The position numbers and the translations under genes are program-made. The notes below the pieces were generated by a model. That model was not told the DNA's origin. It was given only the letters and a program-made list of their open reading frames with translations, and did not search any database. This document shows positions 1 through 8,253 of a stretch of DNA of 41,793 nt, piece by piece (within the stretch, counting starts at the first letter, position 1; every line of letters starts with the position of its first letter). Where the stretch lies: contig JAHBVF010000047.1 of NCBI GenBank assembly GCA_019637685.1, forward strand, positions 1 to 41,793. Direction: 5' to 3'. The DNA is from Caldilineaceae bacterium (GTDB lineage: Bacteria > Chloroflexota > Anaerolineae > Caldilineales > Caldilineaceae).

Positions 1-31
1 CGATACGGCCACATACTGCCGTGGCCTACTC

Positions 32-65
32 AACCGGCGCTGGCCTGAATAGTCACCGGTTTTTT
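32..65 (+). terminator. possible weak intrinsic terminator of an upstream gene
   Basis: A 6-bp stem (AACCGG at 32-37, CCGGTT at 56-61) with an 18-nt loop runs straight into a short T tract at 60-65. It would end transcription entering from the left of the window. The stem is short and the loop long, so this is tentative. Confidence 0.3.
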
Positions 66-107
66 GTGCATCGACAACCCCAATCCTGCGCGGCTCTTTT
101 GGTCAAG

Positions 108-136
108 TTGACAAAGGGCGCAAAGATTGCTAGGAT
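108..136 (+). promoter_or_regulatory. sigma70-like promoter of the first peptide ABC operon
   Basis: A perfect -35 hexamer TTGACA (108-113) is followed by a 17-bp spacer and a -10 of TAGGAT (131-136), with TG at 128-129 making an extended -10. Transcription would start near 143 and run into the ATPase gene at 353. The match to consensus is seen directly; activity is inferred. Confidence 0.6.
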
Positions 137-352
137 AGCGCCTGGACTGTTCTATTGTCTGTTGGAAGCAGAACACGGTTTTCACCCTCAATGTTCTGTC
201 AATCAAACTCTGTTAGATTTGCATCGTCTCCCCCAAATGTAGTCCAAGCCCCACGCATGCAATCGGGCTCGTTTCAAAATATTTATCTTTTTTTCGTAAC
301 CCACGCGAAATTATCGTGCGATGACTCCCACTCATCTCAGGAGCACGCCTCA
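137..352 (+). other. long leader ahead of the first ABC operon, with ribosome binding site
   Basis: About 210 nt lie between the predicted transcription start and the ATG at 353. An AGGAG (339-343) sits 9 nt before that ATG and decides the start. A frame stays open upstream to 155, but it has no recognisable protein content. No known riboswitch fold was recognised in the leader. Confidence 0.4.
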
Positions 353-1378
353 ATGGCAAAACTGCTAGAAGTCTCGAATCTCAAGACCCAATTCTTCACC
401 CAGGACGGCATTGTTCATGCGGTCAATGGTATCACCTATCAGGTCGATCAGGGTGAAACATTGGCAATCGTCGGAGAATCCGGTAGCGGTAAGAGCGTCG
501 GCGTGATGTCGCTGATCCGTCTGATCCCGGAACCGCCCGGCAAAGTGGTGGATGGTCAGGTGATGTTTGACGGGCAAGACCTGCTCAAACTCTCGGAAGA
601 TCAACTGCGCAACATACGGGGCAACCGTATTGCCATGATTTTCCAGGACCCAATGACCTCATTGAACCCGGTGTTGACCATTGGACGGCAGATTACCGAA
701 GCCCTGGAATTGCACCTGCATATGGGACGGGAGGAGAGCCGCAAGCGGGCTGTTGAACTCTTGGAACTGGTTGGTATCCCTGGCGCGGCCGCACGGCTGG
801 ACGATTACCCTCATCAATTTTCTGGCGGTATGCGCCAGCGGGTGATGATTGCCATGGGGCTAAGCTGTGATCCCCAGTTGTTGATTGCTGATGAGCCGAC
901 TACTGCCCTGGATGTGACCATTCAGGCCCAGATTGTGGACTTGGTGGAACGGCTGAAACAAGAACTGGGGATGGCGATTATCTGGATTACCCACGATTTG
1001 GGTGTGGTAGCCGGTATGGCTGACCGGGTGATTGTGATGTATTCCGGTTTTATTGTGGAAGAGGCCGCGGTAGACGAACTCTATGCCCAGCCCCGCCACC
1101 CATACACACTCGGCCTTCTGCGCTCGATTCCCCGCCTGGACCTGGGCCGTCAGAAACGGCTTATTCCCATCGATGGCCTTCCCCCAGACCTGCTCGATCC
1201 CCCCAGCCATTGTCCCTTTGCTCCCCGCTGTGTCTTCAATATTGAAAAATGCTGGCAGGAGAACCCAGCCCTGGAGACAGTCGGTACGGATCACAAAACG
1301 GCCTGTTGGGTCGATATTTCCAATGTTGAGATTTACAACCCCAGCGCGGACCAGCAGAATGTCGAGGTGACCGCATGA
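353..1378 (+). CDS. peptide/nickel ABC importer ATPase, OppD/DppD type
   Basis: This is one of two ATPases that power uptake of oligopeptides or similar solutes through the permease pair encoded downstream. The 341-residue product has Walker A GESGSGKS, the signature FSGGMRQRV, Walker B LLIADEPTTALD and a switch His in ITHDLG. The C-terminal oligopeptide-transporter extension carries a four-Cys pattern (CPFAPRC, then C and C); in some DppD proteins such Cys residues are reported to bind an iron-sulfur cluster, which is not shown here. The ATG at 353 follows an AGGAG by 9 nt; an in-frame start 66 codons upstream adds only unrelated sequence. The stop overlaps the next gene's ATG by 4 nt (ATGA), so translation is probably coupled. 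The family is certain, the substrate is not. Confidence 0.93.
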   Translation: MAKLLEVSNLKTQFFTQDGIVHAVNGITYQVDQGETLAIVGESGSGKSVGVMSLIRLIPEPPGKVVDGQVMFDGQDLLKLSEDQLRNIRGNRIAMIFQDPMTSLNPVLTIGRQITEALELHLHMGREESRKRAVELLELVGIPGAAARLDDYPHQFSGGMRQRVMIAMGLSCDPQLLIADEPTTALDVTIQAQIVDLVERLKQELGMAIIWITHDLGVVAGMADRVIVMYSGFIVEEAAVDELYAQPRHPYTLGLLRSIPRLDLGRQKRLIPIDGLPPDLLDPPSHCPFAPRCVFNIEKCWQENPALETVGTDHKTACWVDISNVEIYNPSADQQNVEVTA

Positions 1379-2406
1379 GCGAAGCCACAATGAGCCAGCA
1401 GGCAACGAAAACAGGCAACGGCAACGCACCGGATTCGATTCTCTCTGTGCGCGGGCTAAAGATGCATTTCCCCATCACCAAAGGCGTAATCGTGCAGCGC
1501 CAGGTGGGGGCTATCAAAGCGGTGGATGGGCTCAACTTCGATCTGTACCGGGGCGAGACACTGGGGCTGGTGGGGGAGTCTGGCTGTGGAAAATCCACAA
1601 CCGGCCGGGCCATTTTGCAGCTATATAAGCCGACCGCCGGTTCGGTGGTCTTTGAAGGCAAAGAGCTGACGCAGATCGGCAGCGGCGATCTGCGGCGAAT
1701 GCGCCGCCGGATGCAGATGATCTTCCAGGACCCCTACGCTTCTCTCAATCCCCGTATGACAGTGGGCAGTATTGTGGGGGAGCCATTGGAAGTACACAAT
1801 ATCGGCTCCAGCCGCAAGGAACGCCAGGAGCGGGTGCAGGAACTGTTGAAGATTGTGGGGCTGAACCCCTACTTTATCAACCGCTACCCCCACGAATTTT
1901 CGGGAGGCCAGCGCCAGCGTATCGGCGTGGCCCGCGCCCTGGCTGTGAATCCCTCGTTCATTGTCTGCGACGAACCCATCTCTGCTTTGGATGTGTCAAT
2001 TCAGGCCCAGGTGATCAATCTGCTGGAAGATTTGCAGAAGGACCTGGGGCTAACGTATCTCTTCATTGCCCACGACCTGTCGGTGGTGCGCCACATTTCG
2101 GACCGCATCGCGGTGATGTATCTGGGAAAAATTGTGGAGTTGGCGGATCGGGACGAACTCTATGCCAACCCAAAACACCCCTACACCCAGGCTTTGCTTT
2201 CGGCTGTACCCATCCCCGACCCGGAAATTGAAAAGAAGCGCCAGCGCATTATTCTGGAAGGCGACGTGCCCAACCCGGCCAACCCGCCGATAGGCTGTAA
2301 CTTCAACACCCGCTGCCCGCGGGTGATGGATATTTGCCGCCAAAGCGATCCGGAGTTTCGGGATGATGGCAACGGCCATCACGTGGCCTGCTTCCTCTAT
2401 GAGTAG
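1375..2406 (+). CDS. peptide/nickel ABC importer ATPase, OppF/DppF type
   Basis: This is the second ATPase of the first importer, expected to pair with the preceding OppD-like subunit on the inner face of the membrane. The 343-residue product has Walker A GESGCGKST, signature FSGGQRQRIGVARAL, Walker B FIVCDEPISALD and the C-terminal oligopeptide-transporter extension ending in a Cys-rich segment (GCNFNTRCP, DIC, HVAC). The start at 1375 overlaps the previous stop as ATGA; a second Met six codons in is possible. About 95 nt follow before the binding-protein gene, and that gap contains a hairpin with a T tract, so read-through to the next gene is probably partial. Confidence 0.93.
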   Translation: MSEATMSQQATKTGNGNAPDSILSVRGLKMHFPITKGVIVQRQVGAIKAVDGLNFDLYRGETLGLVGESGCGKSTTGRAILQLYKPTAGSVVFEGKELTQIGSGDLRRMRRRMQMIFQDPYASLNPRMTVGSIVGEPLEVHNIGSSRKERQERVQELLKIVGLNPYFINRYPHEFSGGQRQRIGVARALAVNPSFIVCDEPISALDVSIQAQVINLLEDLQKDLGLTYLFIAHDLSVVRHISDRIAVMYLGKIVELADRDELYANPKHPYTQALLSAVPIPDPEIEKKRQRIILEGDVPNPANPPIGCNFNTRCPRVMDICRQSDPEFRDDGNGHHVACFLYE

Positions 2407-2428
2407 TTATGTCCCCTGGTTGTGTCCG

Positions 2429-2476
2429 ATCGAAAAAGCGAGTTCTTTGTAAGCGCGCCGGTTTTTCGATTTTTTT
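2429..2476 (+). terminator. intrinsic terminator or attenuator between ATPase and binding-protein genes
   Basis: A perfect 9-bp stem (ATCGAAAAA at 2429-2437, TTTTTCGAT at 2462-2470) is followed by six T (2471-2476). The stem is AT-rich with a 24-nt loop, so termination may be partial. It separates the ATPase genes from the lipoprotein gene at 2502. Confidence 0.55.
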
Positions 2477-2501
2477 GAGTTCCATATCAAAGGAGAAATT
2501 T

Positions 2502-4532
2502 ATGTCAAGAAAGATGCGAAGTTCCGTCTTGTTGGCGGTTCTGCTGCTGGTGGCGATGATAGTAGCCGCCTGTCCAGCACAGCCCGGCCAAGTAGTAGAG
2601 GTGGAAGTCACCCGCATTGTCGAGGGCGAATCCCAGACAGTCGTCGTGACTGCCACGCCCGAACCGCCTATGCCTGTTTCCTTCACGGCCCCCCGTCCTG
2701 ATACCTATACGGATGTTACCTTTGGCGACATCGACACAATGGACCCGGCTCTGGCCTATGACACGGCCAGCGGCGCCCTCATTATGAATGTGATGGAAAC
2801 GCTGATCTGGTTCAACCACACAGACGCCACAAGCTTTGTGCCTGTGCTGGCTACGGAAGTGCCCAGCGTGGAAAACGGCGGCATCTCTGCCGACGGGCTG
2901 ACCTACACCTTCCACATTCGTGAAGGCGTCACCTTCCACAACGGCAACGACCTGACCCCCAGCGACATCGCCTACAGCTTCCAGCGTGGCCTGCTCCAGT
3001 CCGACCCCAACGGTCCCCAGTGGCTGCTGTTGGAGCCGATTCTGGGCTACACATCGGGCGACGTGACGGAGGAGATTGCCGACGGCGAATATGCTGGCGA
3101 TCCCGATGCCCTGAAGGCCAACGCGACACCGGAAGAACTGGTTGCCGTCTGCGAAAAGGTTCAGTCCGCGGTTGTGGCGGACGACGAAGCCGGCACTGTC
3201 ACCTTCAATCTGTCCATCCCCTGGGGTCCTTTCCTGGCTACCCTGACCCAGACCTGGGGCGCTGCCCTGGACGAGCAGTGGGCGGTTGAGAATGGCGCGT
3301 GGGACGGTTCCTGCGACACCTGGACCGACTTTTATGCACCGGGCGCCGAGAACGACGAATTGACCAGCATCATCAACGGTACTGGCCCCTATATGCTGGA
3401 AAGCTGGACACCTGGCGAGGGTTGGGTGCTGGTTGCCAATCCCAATTACTGGCGAGCCAGTGACGATCCCATGTGGGAAGGCGGCCCGGCTGGCGCACCT
3501 GCGGTCGAGCGTATTGTTCGCAAGCTGGTGAGTGAGTGGGGAACCCGCTTTGCCATCCTGCAGGCCGGTGACGCGGAAGTAGTCAATGTGCCCGTGGCCA
3601 ATCGCCCCCAAGCGGATGAATTTGTGGGCGAAACCTGTGACTGGCGCACGAACGAGTGTACCCCCACCGACAATCCGGATGGTCCATTGCGCAAGTGGGG
3701 CAACCTGCCCAGTACCAGCCGCACTGATGTCTTCCTCAACTTCAACGTCAGCACGGATGAGAACGGCAACAACCCCTACATCGGCAGTGGACAGTTGGAC
3801 GGCAACGGCATCCCCGCTGACTTCTTCAGCGACATCCATGCCCGTCTGGCCTTCGAATACTGCTTCGACTATGACACCTACATTTCCGATGCCCTGAACG
3901 GCGACGGCGTGCGCAACAACGGCCCCATCATTCTGGATATGCTGGGTTACAACCCGGATGGTGAGATGTACCCCTTCGATCTGGACAAGTGTGCCGAAGA
4001 GATGGCTCTTGCCTGGGACGGTCAGGTGGCCGAGAAGGGCTTCCGTTTGCAGGCTGCCTATAACACAGGCAACGACACCCGCCAGACCATCGGCGCCATC
4101 CTGCAGGCCAATTTCCGGTCGATCAACCCGAAGTATCAAATCGAGCTTGTCGGTCTGCCCTGGCCCACAATGTTGGCGGCCTTCCGTGTCGGCCAGCTGC
4201 CTGTAGTTGCCAGCGGCTGGGTCGAGGACATCCACGATCCCCACAACTGGGTACAGCCCTTCACTGTGGGCACGTATGCGGGTCGTCAGAACTTGCCGGA
4301 TGATCTGAAGGCGCAGTTCCAGGAACTGGTCAATGCGGGTGTGGCCGCGGCAACGCCTGCCGAGCGTGAGGCAATCTACTACAAGTTGCAGAAGCTGCAT
4401 CACGACAGCGCGATTCAGATTACCCTGGCCCAGGCCACGGGTGTGCGCTACGAACAGCGTTGGGTGCAAGGCTACTACTACAACCCGGCCCTGTTTGACA
4501 ACTACTTCTACTCGTTCAGTTTGGCCCAGTAG
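2502..4532 (+). CDS. peptide ABC transporter substrate-binding lipoprotein (SBP_bac_5)
   Basis: This is the extracytoplasmic receptor that delivers peptides or similar ligands to the permease pair at 4707-6854. The 676-residue precursor has a lipoprotein signal with lipobox V-A-A-C at Cys24, followed by a VEVEVTRIVEGES stalk typical of Chloroflexota. The domain order is canonical for family 5: N-terminal lobe segments (GLTYTFHIREGV), the turn GTGPYMLESW with a following NPNYW, then the second lobe (RLAFEYCFDYDTYISDAL) and a C-terminal return strand. The start at 2502 follows AGGAG (2491-2495); the frame is open to 2409 but encodes no signal peptide there. The mature part contains several Cys that could form disulfides. 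Strong hairpins lie before and after the gene, suggesting its mRNA is a discrete, abundant unit. Confidence 0.92.
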   Translation: MSRKMRSSVLLAVLLLVAMIVAACPAQPGQVVEVEVTRIVEGESQTVVVTATPEPPMPVSFTAPRPDTYTDVTFGDIDTMDPALAYDTASGALIMNVMETLIWFNHTDATSFVPVLATEVPSVENGGISADGLTYTFHIREGVTFHNGNDLTPSDIAYSFQRGLLQSDPNGPQWLLLEPILGYTSGDVTEEIADGEYAGDPDALKANATPEELVAVCEKVQSAVVADDEAGTVTFNLSIPWGPFLATLTQTWGAALDEQWAVENGAWDGSCDTWTDFYAPGAENDELTSIINGTGPYMLESWTPGEGWVLVANPNYWRASDDPMWEGGPAGAPAVERIVRKLVSEWGTRFAILQAGDAEVVNVPVANRPQADEFVGETCDWRTNECTPTDNPDGPLRKWGNLPSTSRTDVFLNFNVSTDENGNNPYIGSGQLDGNGIPADFFSDIHARLAFEYCFDYDTYISDALNGDGVRNNGPIILDMLGYNPDGEMYPFDLDKCAEEMALAWDGQVAEKGFRLQAAYNTGNDTRQTIGAILQANFRSINPKYQIELVGLPWPTMLAAFRVGQLPVVASGWVEDIHDPHNWVQPFTVGTYAGRQNLPDDLKAQFQELVNAGVAAATPAEREAIYYKLQKLHHDSAIQITLAQATGVRYEQRWVQGYYYNPALFDNYFYSFSLAQ

Positions 4533-4549
4533 TTCTATCAATGCCTGAC

Positions 4550-4590
4550 AAAACTCACCGGCAAGGGCAAGCCCTTGCCGGTGAGTTTTC
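4550..4590 (+). terminator. strong hairpin terminator after the first binding-protein gene
   Basis: A perfect 19-bp inverted repeat (4550-4568 and 4571-4589) with a 2-nt centre begins with AAAA and ends with TTTT. It lies 17 nt after the stop at 4532 and before the permease genes. It could also stabilise the 3' end of the binding-protein message, so that the permeases are made at a lower level by read-through. Confidence 0.8.
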
Positions 4591-4706
4591 CTCTCTCTGT
4601 CGCTGTATAAAACTATTTGTGTCACCCACCCAGCGGGACACAGGGCAGCAGTGACAATGAACACCGACAACTTCCGAATGAAATATTGGTTCAAGGCGGA
4701 CGAGCG

Positions 4707-5771
4707 ATGACTGCTTATATCCTGCGACGTCTGGTACAACTGCCCATCACTGTTTTTGGCGTCACAATTTTGATTTTCCTGATGCTTCAGGTGCTCAGCC
4801 CTTCGGAGCGAGCAGCCCTGTACATTAAAGACATACCCAAAAACGAGGCACAGATCGACCGGGTGATCAAGCGTTATGGGCTGGATAAGCCGATTTATGT
4901 TCAGTATGTGAACTGGTTGATTGGCACTGTGGACCAGGACACGGGCAGCCGTGTAGGCGGTGTTCTGCGGGCAGACCTGGGCTATTCCCGCACAGGCCGC
5001 GAGCCGGTGATCGATCTCTTGCTGCGCCGATTGCCGGCCACGGCTGAGCTGGCGATTTGGAGCTTTATTCCCATTCTGGGCATTGGCATCTGGCTGGGGA
5101 TCATTGCCGCTATCAATCACAATAAATTGATCGATCAGCTTGCCCGGGTCTTCAGCATTGTGGGCTATTCCTTCCCCACATTTGTCTTTGGCCTGCTGGT
5201 ATTGATGCTTTTTTATGCCAAGACCGGGTGGTTTCCCCCGGGTCGTCTGTCCGACTGGGCTGTACAGATTGTGGGTAGCCCTGGGTTCGTTCAATATACA
5301 AATTTGAATACTTTTGACGCCCTGCTCAATGGCCGTTTTGATGTCTTTTTGGATGCATTGCGCCATATGCTTTTGCCGATTATTACTCTTTCGTATCTTT
5401 CCTGGGCGCTCCTGCTGCGGGTGACCCGTTCGTCTATGCTGGAAACCCTGGGGCAGGACTATATTCGCACGGCCCGGGCCAAGGGTGTTGAGGAGAAGAA
5501 AGTGATCAATGATCACGCCCGCCCCAATGCGCTCATTCCTGTGGCGACCATCAGCGGTTTGACTGTTGTCGGGCTGCTCAACGGTGTGGTTATAACCGAG
5601 ACGGTCTTCAACTATCCGGGGCTTGGCTCGGCGGTGGCCGCCGCAGCCGTGAGCCTGGATGTGCTGACAGTGCTGGGTTTTGTCCTTTTCAACGCTACCC
5701 TTTTGATTCTAGCCAATCTTGTGGTGGACGTTCTGTATGCCTTCCTGGATCCTCGTGTGCGCCTGCGCTAA
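4707..5771 (+). CDS. peptide ABC importer permease, DppB/OppB type
   Basis: This is one of two membrane subunits forming the translocation path of the first importer. The 354-residue product starts with the family's N-terminal helix (YILRRLVQLPITVFGVT) and has further hydrophobic segments. The cytoplasmic EAA-like loop (TARAKGVEEKKVINDHARPNALIP) contacts the ATPase. The C-terminus DVLYAFLDPRVRLR is typical. The ATG at 4707 was chosen because it begins exactly at the conserved first helix; the frame is open for 30 more codons upstream without family similarity. It follows the terminator at 4550-4590, so either read-through or a weak promoter near 4606 (TATAAA) supplies it. Confidence 0.92.
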   Translation: MTAYILRRLVQLPITVFGVTILIFLMLQVLSPSERAALYIKDIPKNEAQIDRVIKRYGLDKPIYVQYVNWLIGTVDQDTGSRVGGVLRADLGYSRTGREPVIDLLLRRLPATAELAIWSFIPILGIGIWLGIIAAINHNKLIDQLARVFSIVGYSFPTFVFGLLVLMLFYAKTGWFPPGRLSDWAVQIVGSPGFVQYTNLNTFDALLNGRFDVFLDALRHMLLPIITLSYLSWALLLRVTRSSMLETLGQDYIRTARAKGVEEKKVINDHARPNALIPVATISGLTVVGLLNGVVITETVFNYPGLGSAVAAAAVSLDVLTVLGFVLFNATLLILANLVVDVLYAFLDPRVRLR

Positions 5772-5807
5772 CACCGACGCTCCTCTTTATGTCAGGATTT
5801 TTGATCG

Positions 5808-6854
5808 ATGACAACTTCTGCAATCGCTCCAACAGCCCATAAACGCATCCAGACGGATGACGGCTTTCTTCTGCCCGATCCGGGTCGCCTGGAGAAGGCA
5901 CTGGGGCCAGAGTGGGCACGGATTATTCGTGGGCTGATTACCAATCCGCTATCTGTCACCGGGCTGCTTGTCGTCATTTTGTTCCTCCTGATAGCCGCGG
6001 CTGCGCCTGTATTGGCCCCGCCGCTGAACGCCATGACGGACCCCTACCAAATACCTCGGGACGGATTCGGTCCGACACCCCAGGAACCGGGTTCAGCCTG
6101 GGACCGGGATGTGCCGCCTTTGCCCTTCTGGTATGAGAGTGTCACAGGCAAGACAGAATGGGTCCATCTGCTTGGAACGACCAGCGGCCAGTTTGACATC
6201 TATTACGGCATTGTCTGGGGAACCCGAACGGCTCTTCTGGTTGGGGTTTTGGTCGTTTTCGCCGGGCTATTCATCGGCCTGATCGTCGGTTCGATCTCCG
6301 GCTACTACGGCGGTGTCACCGATGACATACTCATGCGCATTACCGAAATATTTATGGCCTTTCCCTTTTTGCTGGCAGCGCTCACCCTCTCTGCCATTCT
6401 TGTGCCCTTATTTGGCCGGGGCATCTGGCCTTCGGTGATCGCGCTGATCAGCTTTGGGTGGATGGGGTATGCCCGGGTGATTCGAGGCGATATTCTTGCC
6501 ACGAAGGAACGAGATTATGTGCTTTCCGCCCGCACAGTAGGCGCTCGGGATGGCACAATCCTGCTGCGCCATATCCTGCCCAATGCTATTTTTACGACAA
6601 TGGTTCTGGCCTCGCTGGATGTGGGCGCAATTGTCCTCACCTTTGCCGCGCTCAGCTTTCTGGGGGTGGGCACAGACATCGGCTATGCTGACTGGGGCCA
6701 GGTAATCAGCTTTGCCCGTTCCTATATTCTGAGCCTGGACACCTATTGGTACATTATTGTCTATCCAGGAATTGCTCTTATCCTTTTTGGCCTGGGCTGG
6801 AACCTGATTGGGGATGGCCTGCGGGATGTGCTTGACCCCCGCATGAAAAAATGA
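5808..6854 (+). CDS. peptide ABC importer permease, DppC/OppC type
   Basis: This second membrane subunit should form a heterodimer with the DppB-like protein 36 nt upstream. The 348-residue product has a ~45-residue cytoplasmic N-terminus, a first helix (VTGLLVVILFLLIAAAAPVL), and a periplasmic insert (about residues 70-125) that is somewhat longer than in short DppC proteins. The core permease domain contains the EAA loop SARTVGARDGTILLRHILPNA, and the C-terminal GLRDVLDPRMKK is typical. AGGA at 5794-5797 precedes the ATG. No clear terminator follows; the next 295 nt contain a palindromic repeat instead. Confidence 0.92.
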   Translation: MTTSAIAPTAHKRIQTDDGFLLPDPGRLEKALGPEWARIIRGLITNPLSVTGLLVVILFLLIAAAAPVLAPPLNAMTDPYQIPRDGFGPTPQEPGSAWDRDVPPLPFWYESVTGKTEWVHLLGTTSGQFDIYYGIVWGTRTALLVGVLVVFAGLFIGLIVGSISGYYGGVTDDILMRITEIFMAFPFLLAALTLSAILVPLFGRGIWPSVIALISFGWMGYARVIRGDILATKERDYVLSARTVGARDGTILLRHILPNAIFTTMVLASLDVGAIVLTFAALSFLGVGTDIGYADWGQVISFARSYILSLDTYWYIIVYPGIALILFGLGWNLIGDGLRDVLDPRMKK

Positions 6855-6955
6855 AAGTTGCGAAAAGGGCGGATCGCGATGTCCAAAAACCAATTTGCTG
6901 ATTGATGCGTGAAACAGAGTGGGAGGAGGATTACACATACTTTCCTGCCCGGTTT

Positions 6956-7125
6956 CACACATTTTATTGGAAAATGTAGTGATCAGGCTGATAGTGAAAG
7001 AAGCTGGACGCAGATAAACGCAGAGGAACGCAGATTTTTTCTCTGGATCAGCGTCAATCTGCGTGAATCGGCGTCCCATTTTTTGTTCCATCATCAGCCT
7101 GATCAGCACACATTTTATTGGAAAA
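6956..7125. repeat. palindromic intergenic repeat flanked by 19-bp direct repeats
   Basis: Two copies of CACACATTTTATTGGAAAA (6956-6974, 7107-7125) flank an imperfect palindrome. Its ends are GATCAGGCTGAT (6981-6992) and ATCAGCCTGATC (7093-7104), with further inner pairs GGACGC/GCGTCC (7006-7011, 7071-7076) and ACGCAGATT/AATCTGCGT (7028-7036, 7056-7064). The inside resembles the dispersed 'ACGCAGATAAACGCAG' repeats at 16120 and 20222. It fills most of the 6855-7149 gap; no protein is encoded there. Confidence 0.7.
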
Positions 7126-7149
7126 CAAGACATTTGTGATCGAGCGTTG

Positions 7150-8253
7150 ATGAAACAGACTTTTCGGACCCATTTGGGACTGTGGTACGGAGCCACGATC
7201 GGGCTTGGGCTGTCCGTGGGGCTGTGGCTGCCCGAGGTGATCCGTCTGTGGGCCGTGCCCCTGGCACACTTCTACCCGACGCTGATCATCGGTGTCCTTT
7301 TGATTGTTGCCATCACTGCTCTGGCCGGGGCGATCTCAGAACGTCTGTCCCACGCGGGGTTCAGTGTTCTTGTGTGGTTCATCGGGGCGCTGACCATTGC
7401 CGTTGTGATCAGTGGGCTGCTCTATCCGGTGCAGACAGTGAGCGCCTGGCTGGTTGATCAGCGCTTTTGGGGGCAGCCCATCTACGAACCGAGCAGCGCA
7501 TCTCGGCTGCGGGGCGGTCTGGCTGGTTTCTTTGTTGTTCTGGCACTAAGCGCTTATGGACTGTTGCAAGAGAACCGCCTGAGCGGATTGCGGGCAGAGA
7601 TAGACGACCGTTTCTGGATGACAGGCCGGGGCTGGTTTCTGCTTGTACTCGGCCTTCTGCCAATCCTGGGTGTGGGGTTGATTGTTGACGAAATCGTACT
7701 GAAACCCGTCTACACAACGGCCAATAGTACAGATCAGGCCATCCGCGTGGTACGCAGCACCCAGGGCGATCTGCTGGAATTGGGCCAGGCAGACGGTATC
7801 AACTACAGCGGCCTAAAGGGTGAACGGGATCGGTTAAGTGGTCGCTATTCCCTGCAAATCGGCCAGATTGAGTGGGGGCCGATCAACACAGTCCACATTG
7901 TCGTCCAATTTGAAAGCGGCGTCTGGCTGTTCTGTCACCTGAGGGGCGATAACCTCTCGCACTGCAACGACGCGTCGCCGCCTTATCTGGTGGGCTTTCC
8001 CGCGTTTGTGCGCACAGGCGCACTGCCGGAAGATTGTACTGGATGCCGTTTCCGTTCAACCGCGGAACAGCAGGCGTGGATAGAAGCACGGACAGCGGCC
8101 TACGGCGAAGATATTGAGATCACAAAGCAGAATCAATTGGGCGATGTTGTGCTGATGCAGGCCCGTGCCAGTGACGGAAATGCCCAAATAAGCTGCTTCT
8201 TCAAAGGAATTACGCCGATTGTGCTGGAAAATTGCTGGGACAGTGAACCGTAG
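7150..8253 (+). CDS. polytopic membrane protein of unknown function
   Basis: I do not recognise a family. The 367-residue product has about five or six hydrophobic segments in its first half (for example YPTLIIGVLLIVAITALAG, SVLVWFIGALTIAVVISGLL, GFFVVLALSAYGLL, WFLLVLGLLPILGVGLIV). A hydrophilic C-terminal domain of about 180 residues contains six Cys, including CTGC and a Cys pair near the end (ISCFF, ENC), so this domain is probably extracytoplasmic and disulfide-bonded. ATG 7150 was chosen because the upstream open frame translates the palindromic repeat. The stop overlaps the start of the cytochrome gene by 11 nt, which suggests co-translation and a shared role. It is tempting to call it a membrane partner of that cytochrome, but the sequence gives no direct proof. 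Confidence 0.75.
   Translation: MKQTFRTHLGLWYGATIGLGLSVGLWLPEVIRLWAVPLAHFYPTLIIGVLLIVAITALAGAISERLSHAGFSVLVWFIGALTIAVVISGLLYPVQTVSAWLVDQRFWGQPIYEPSSASRLRGGLAGFFVVLALSAYGLLQENRLSGLRAEIDDRFWMTGRGWFLLVLGLLPILGVGLIVDEIVLKPVYTTANSTDQAIRVVRSTQGDLLELGQADGINYSGLKGERDRLSGRYSLQIGQIEWGPINTVHIVVQFESGVWLFCHLRGDNLSHCNDASPPYLVGFPAFVRTGALPEDCTGCRFRSTAEQQAWIEARTAAYGEDIEITKQNQLGDVVLMQARASDGNAQISCFFKGITPIVLENCWDSEP

Noticed and set aside
155..352. Upstream extension of the first OppD-type ATPase
   Set aside because: The ATG at 353 has AGGAG at the right distance and starts the conserved domain. The extra 66 codons are not similar to the family and lie in the predicted leader.
2505..5516. 1003-codon minus-strand open frame
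   Set aside because: It lies opposite a well-supported binding-protein gene and a permease, crosses the terminator at 4550-4590 and shows no family motif. It results from the GC-rich codon usage of the plus-strand genes.
6408..7196. 262-codon minus-strand open frame across the gap after DppC
   Set aside because: It runs through the palindromic repeat and into the DppC-type gene on the opposite strand, with no recognisable domain.
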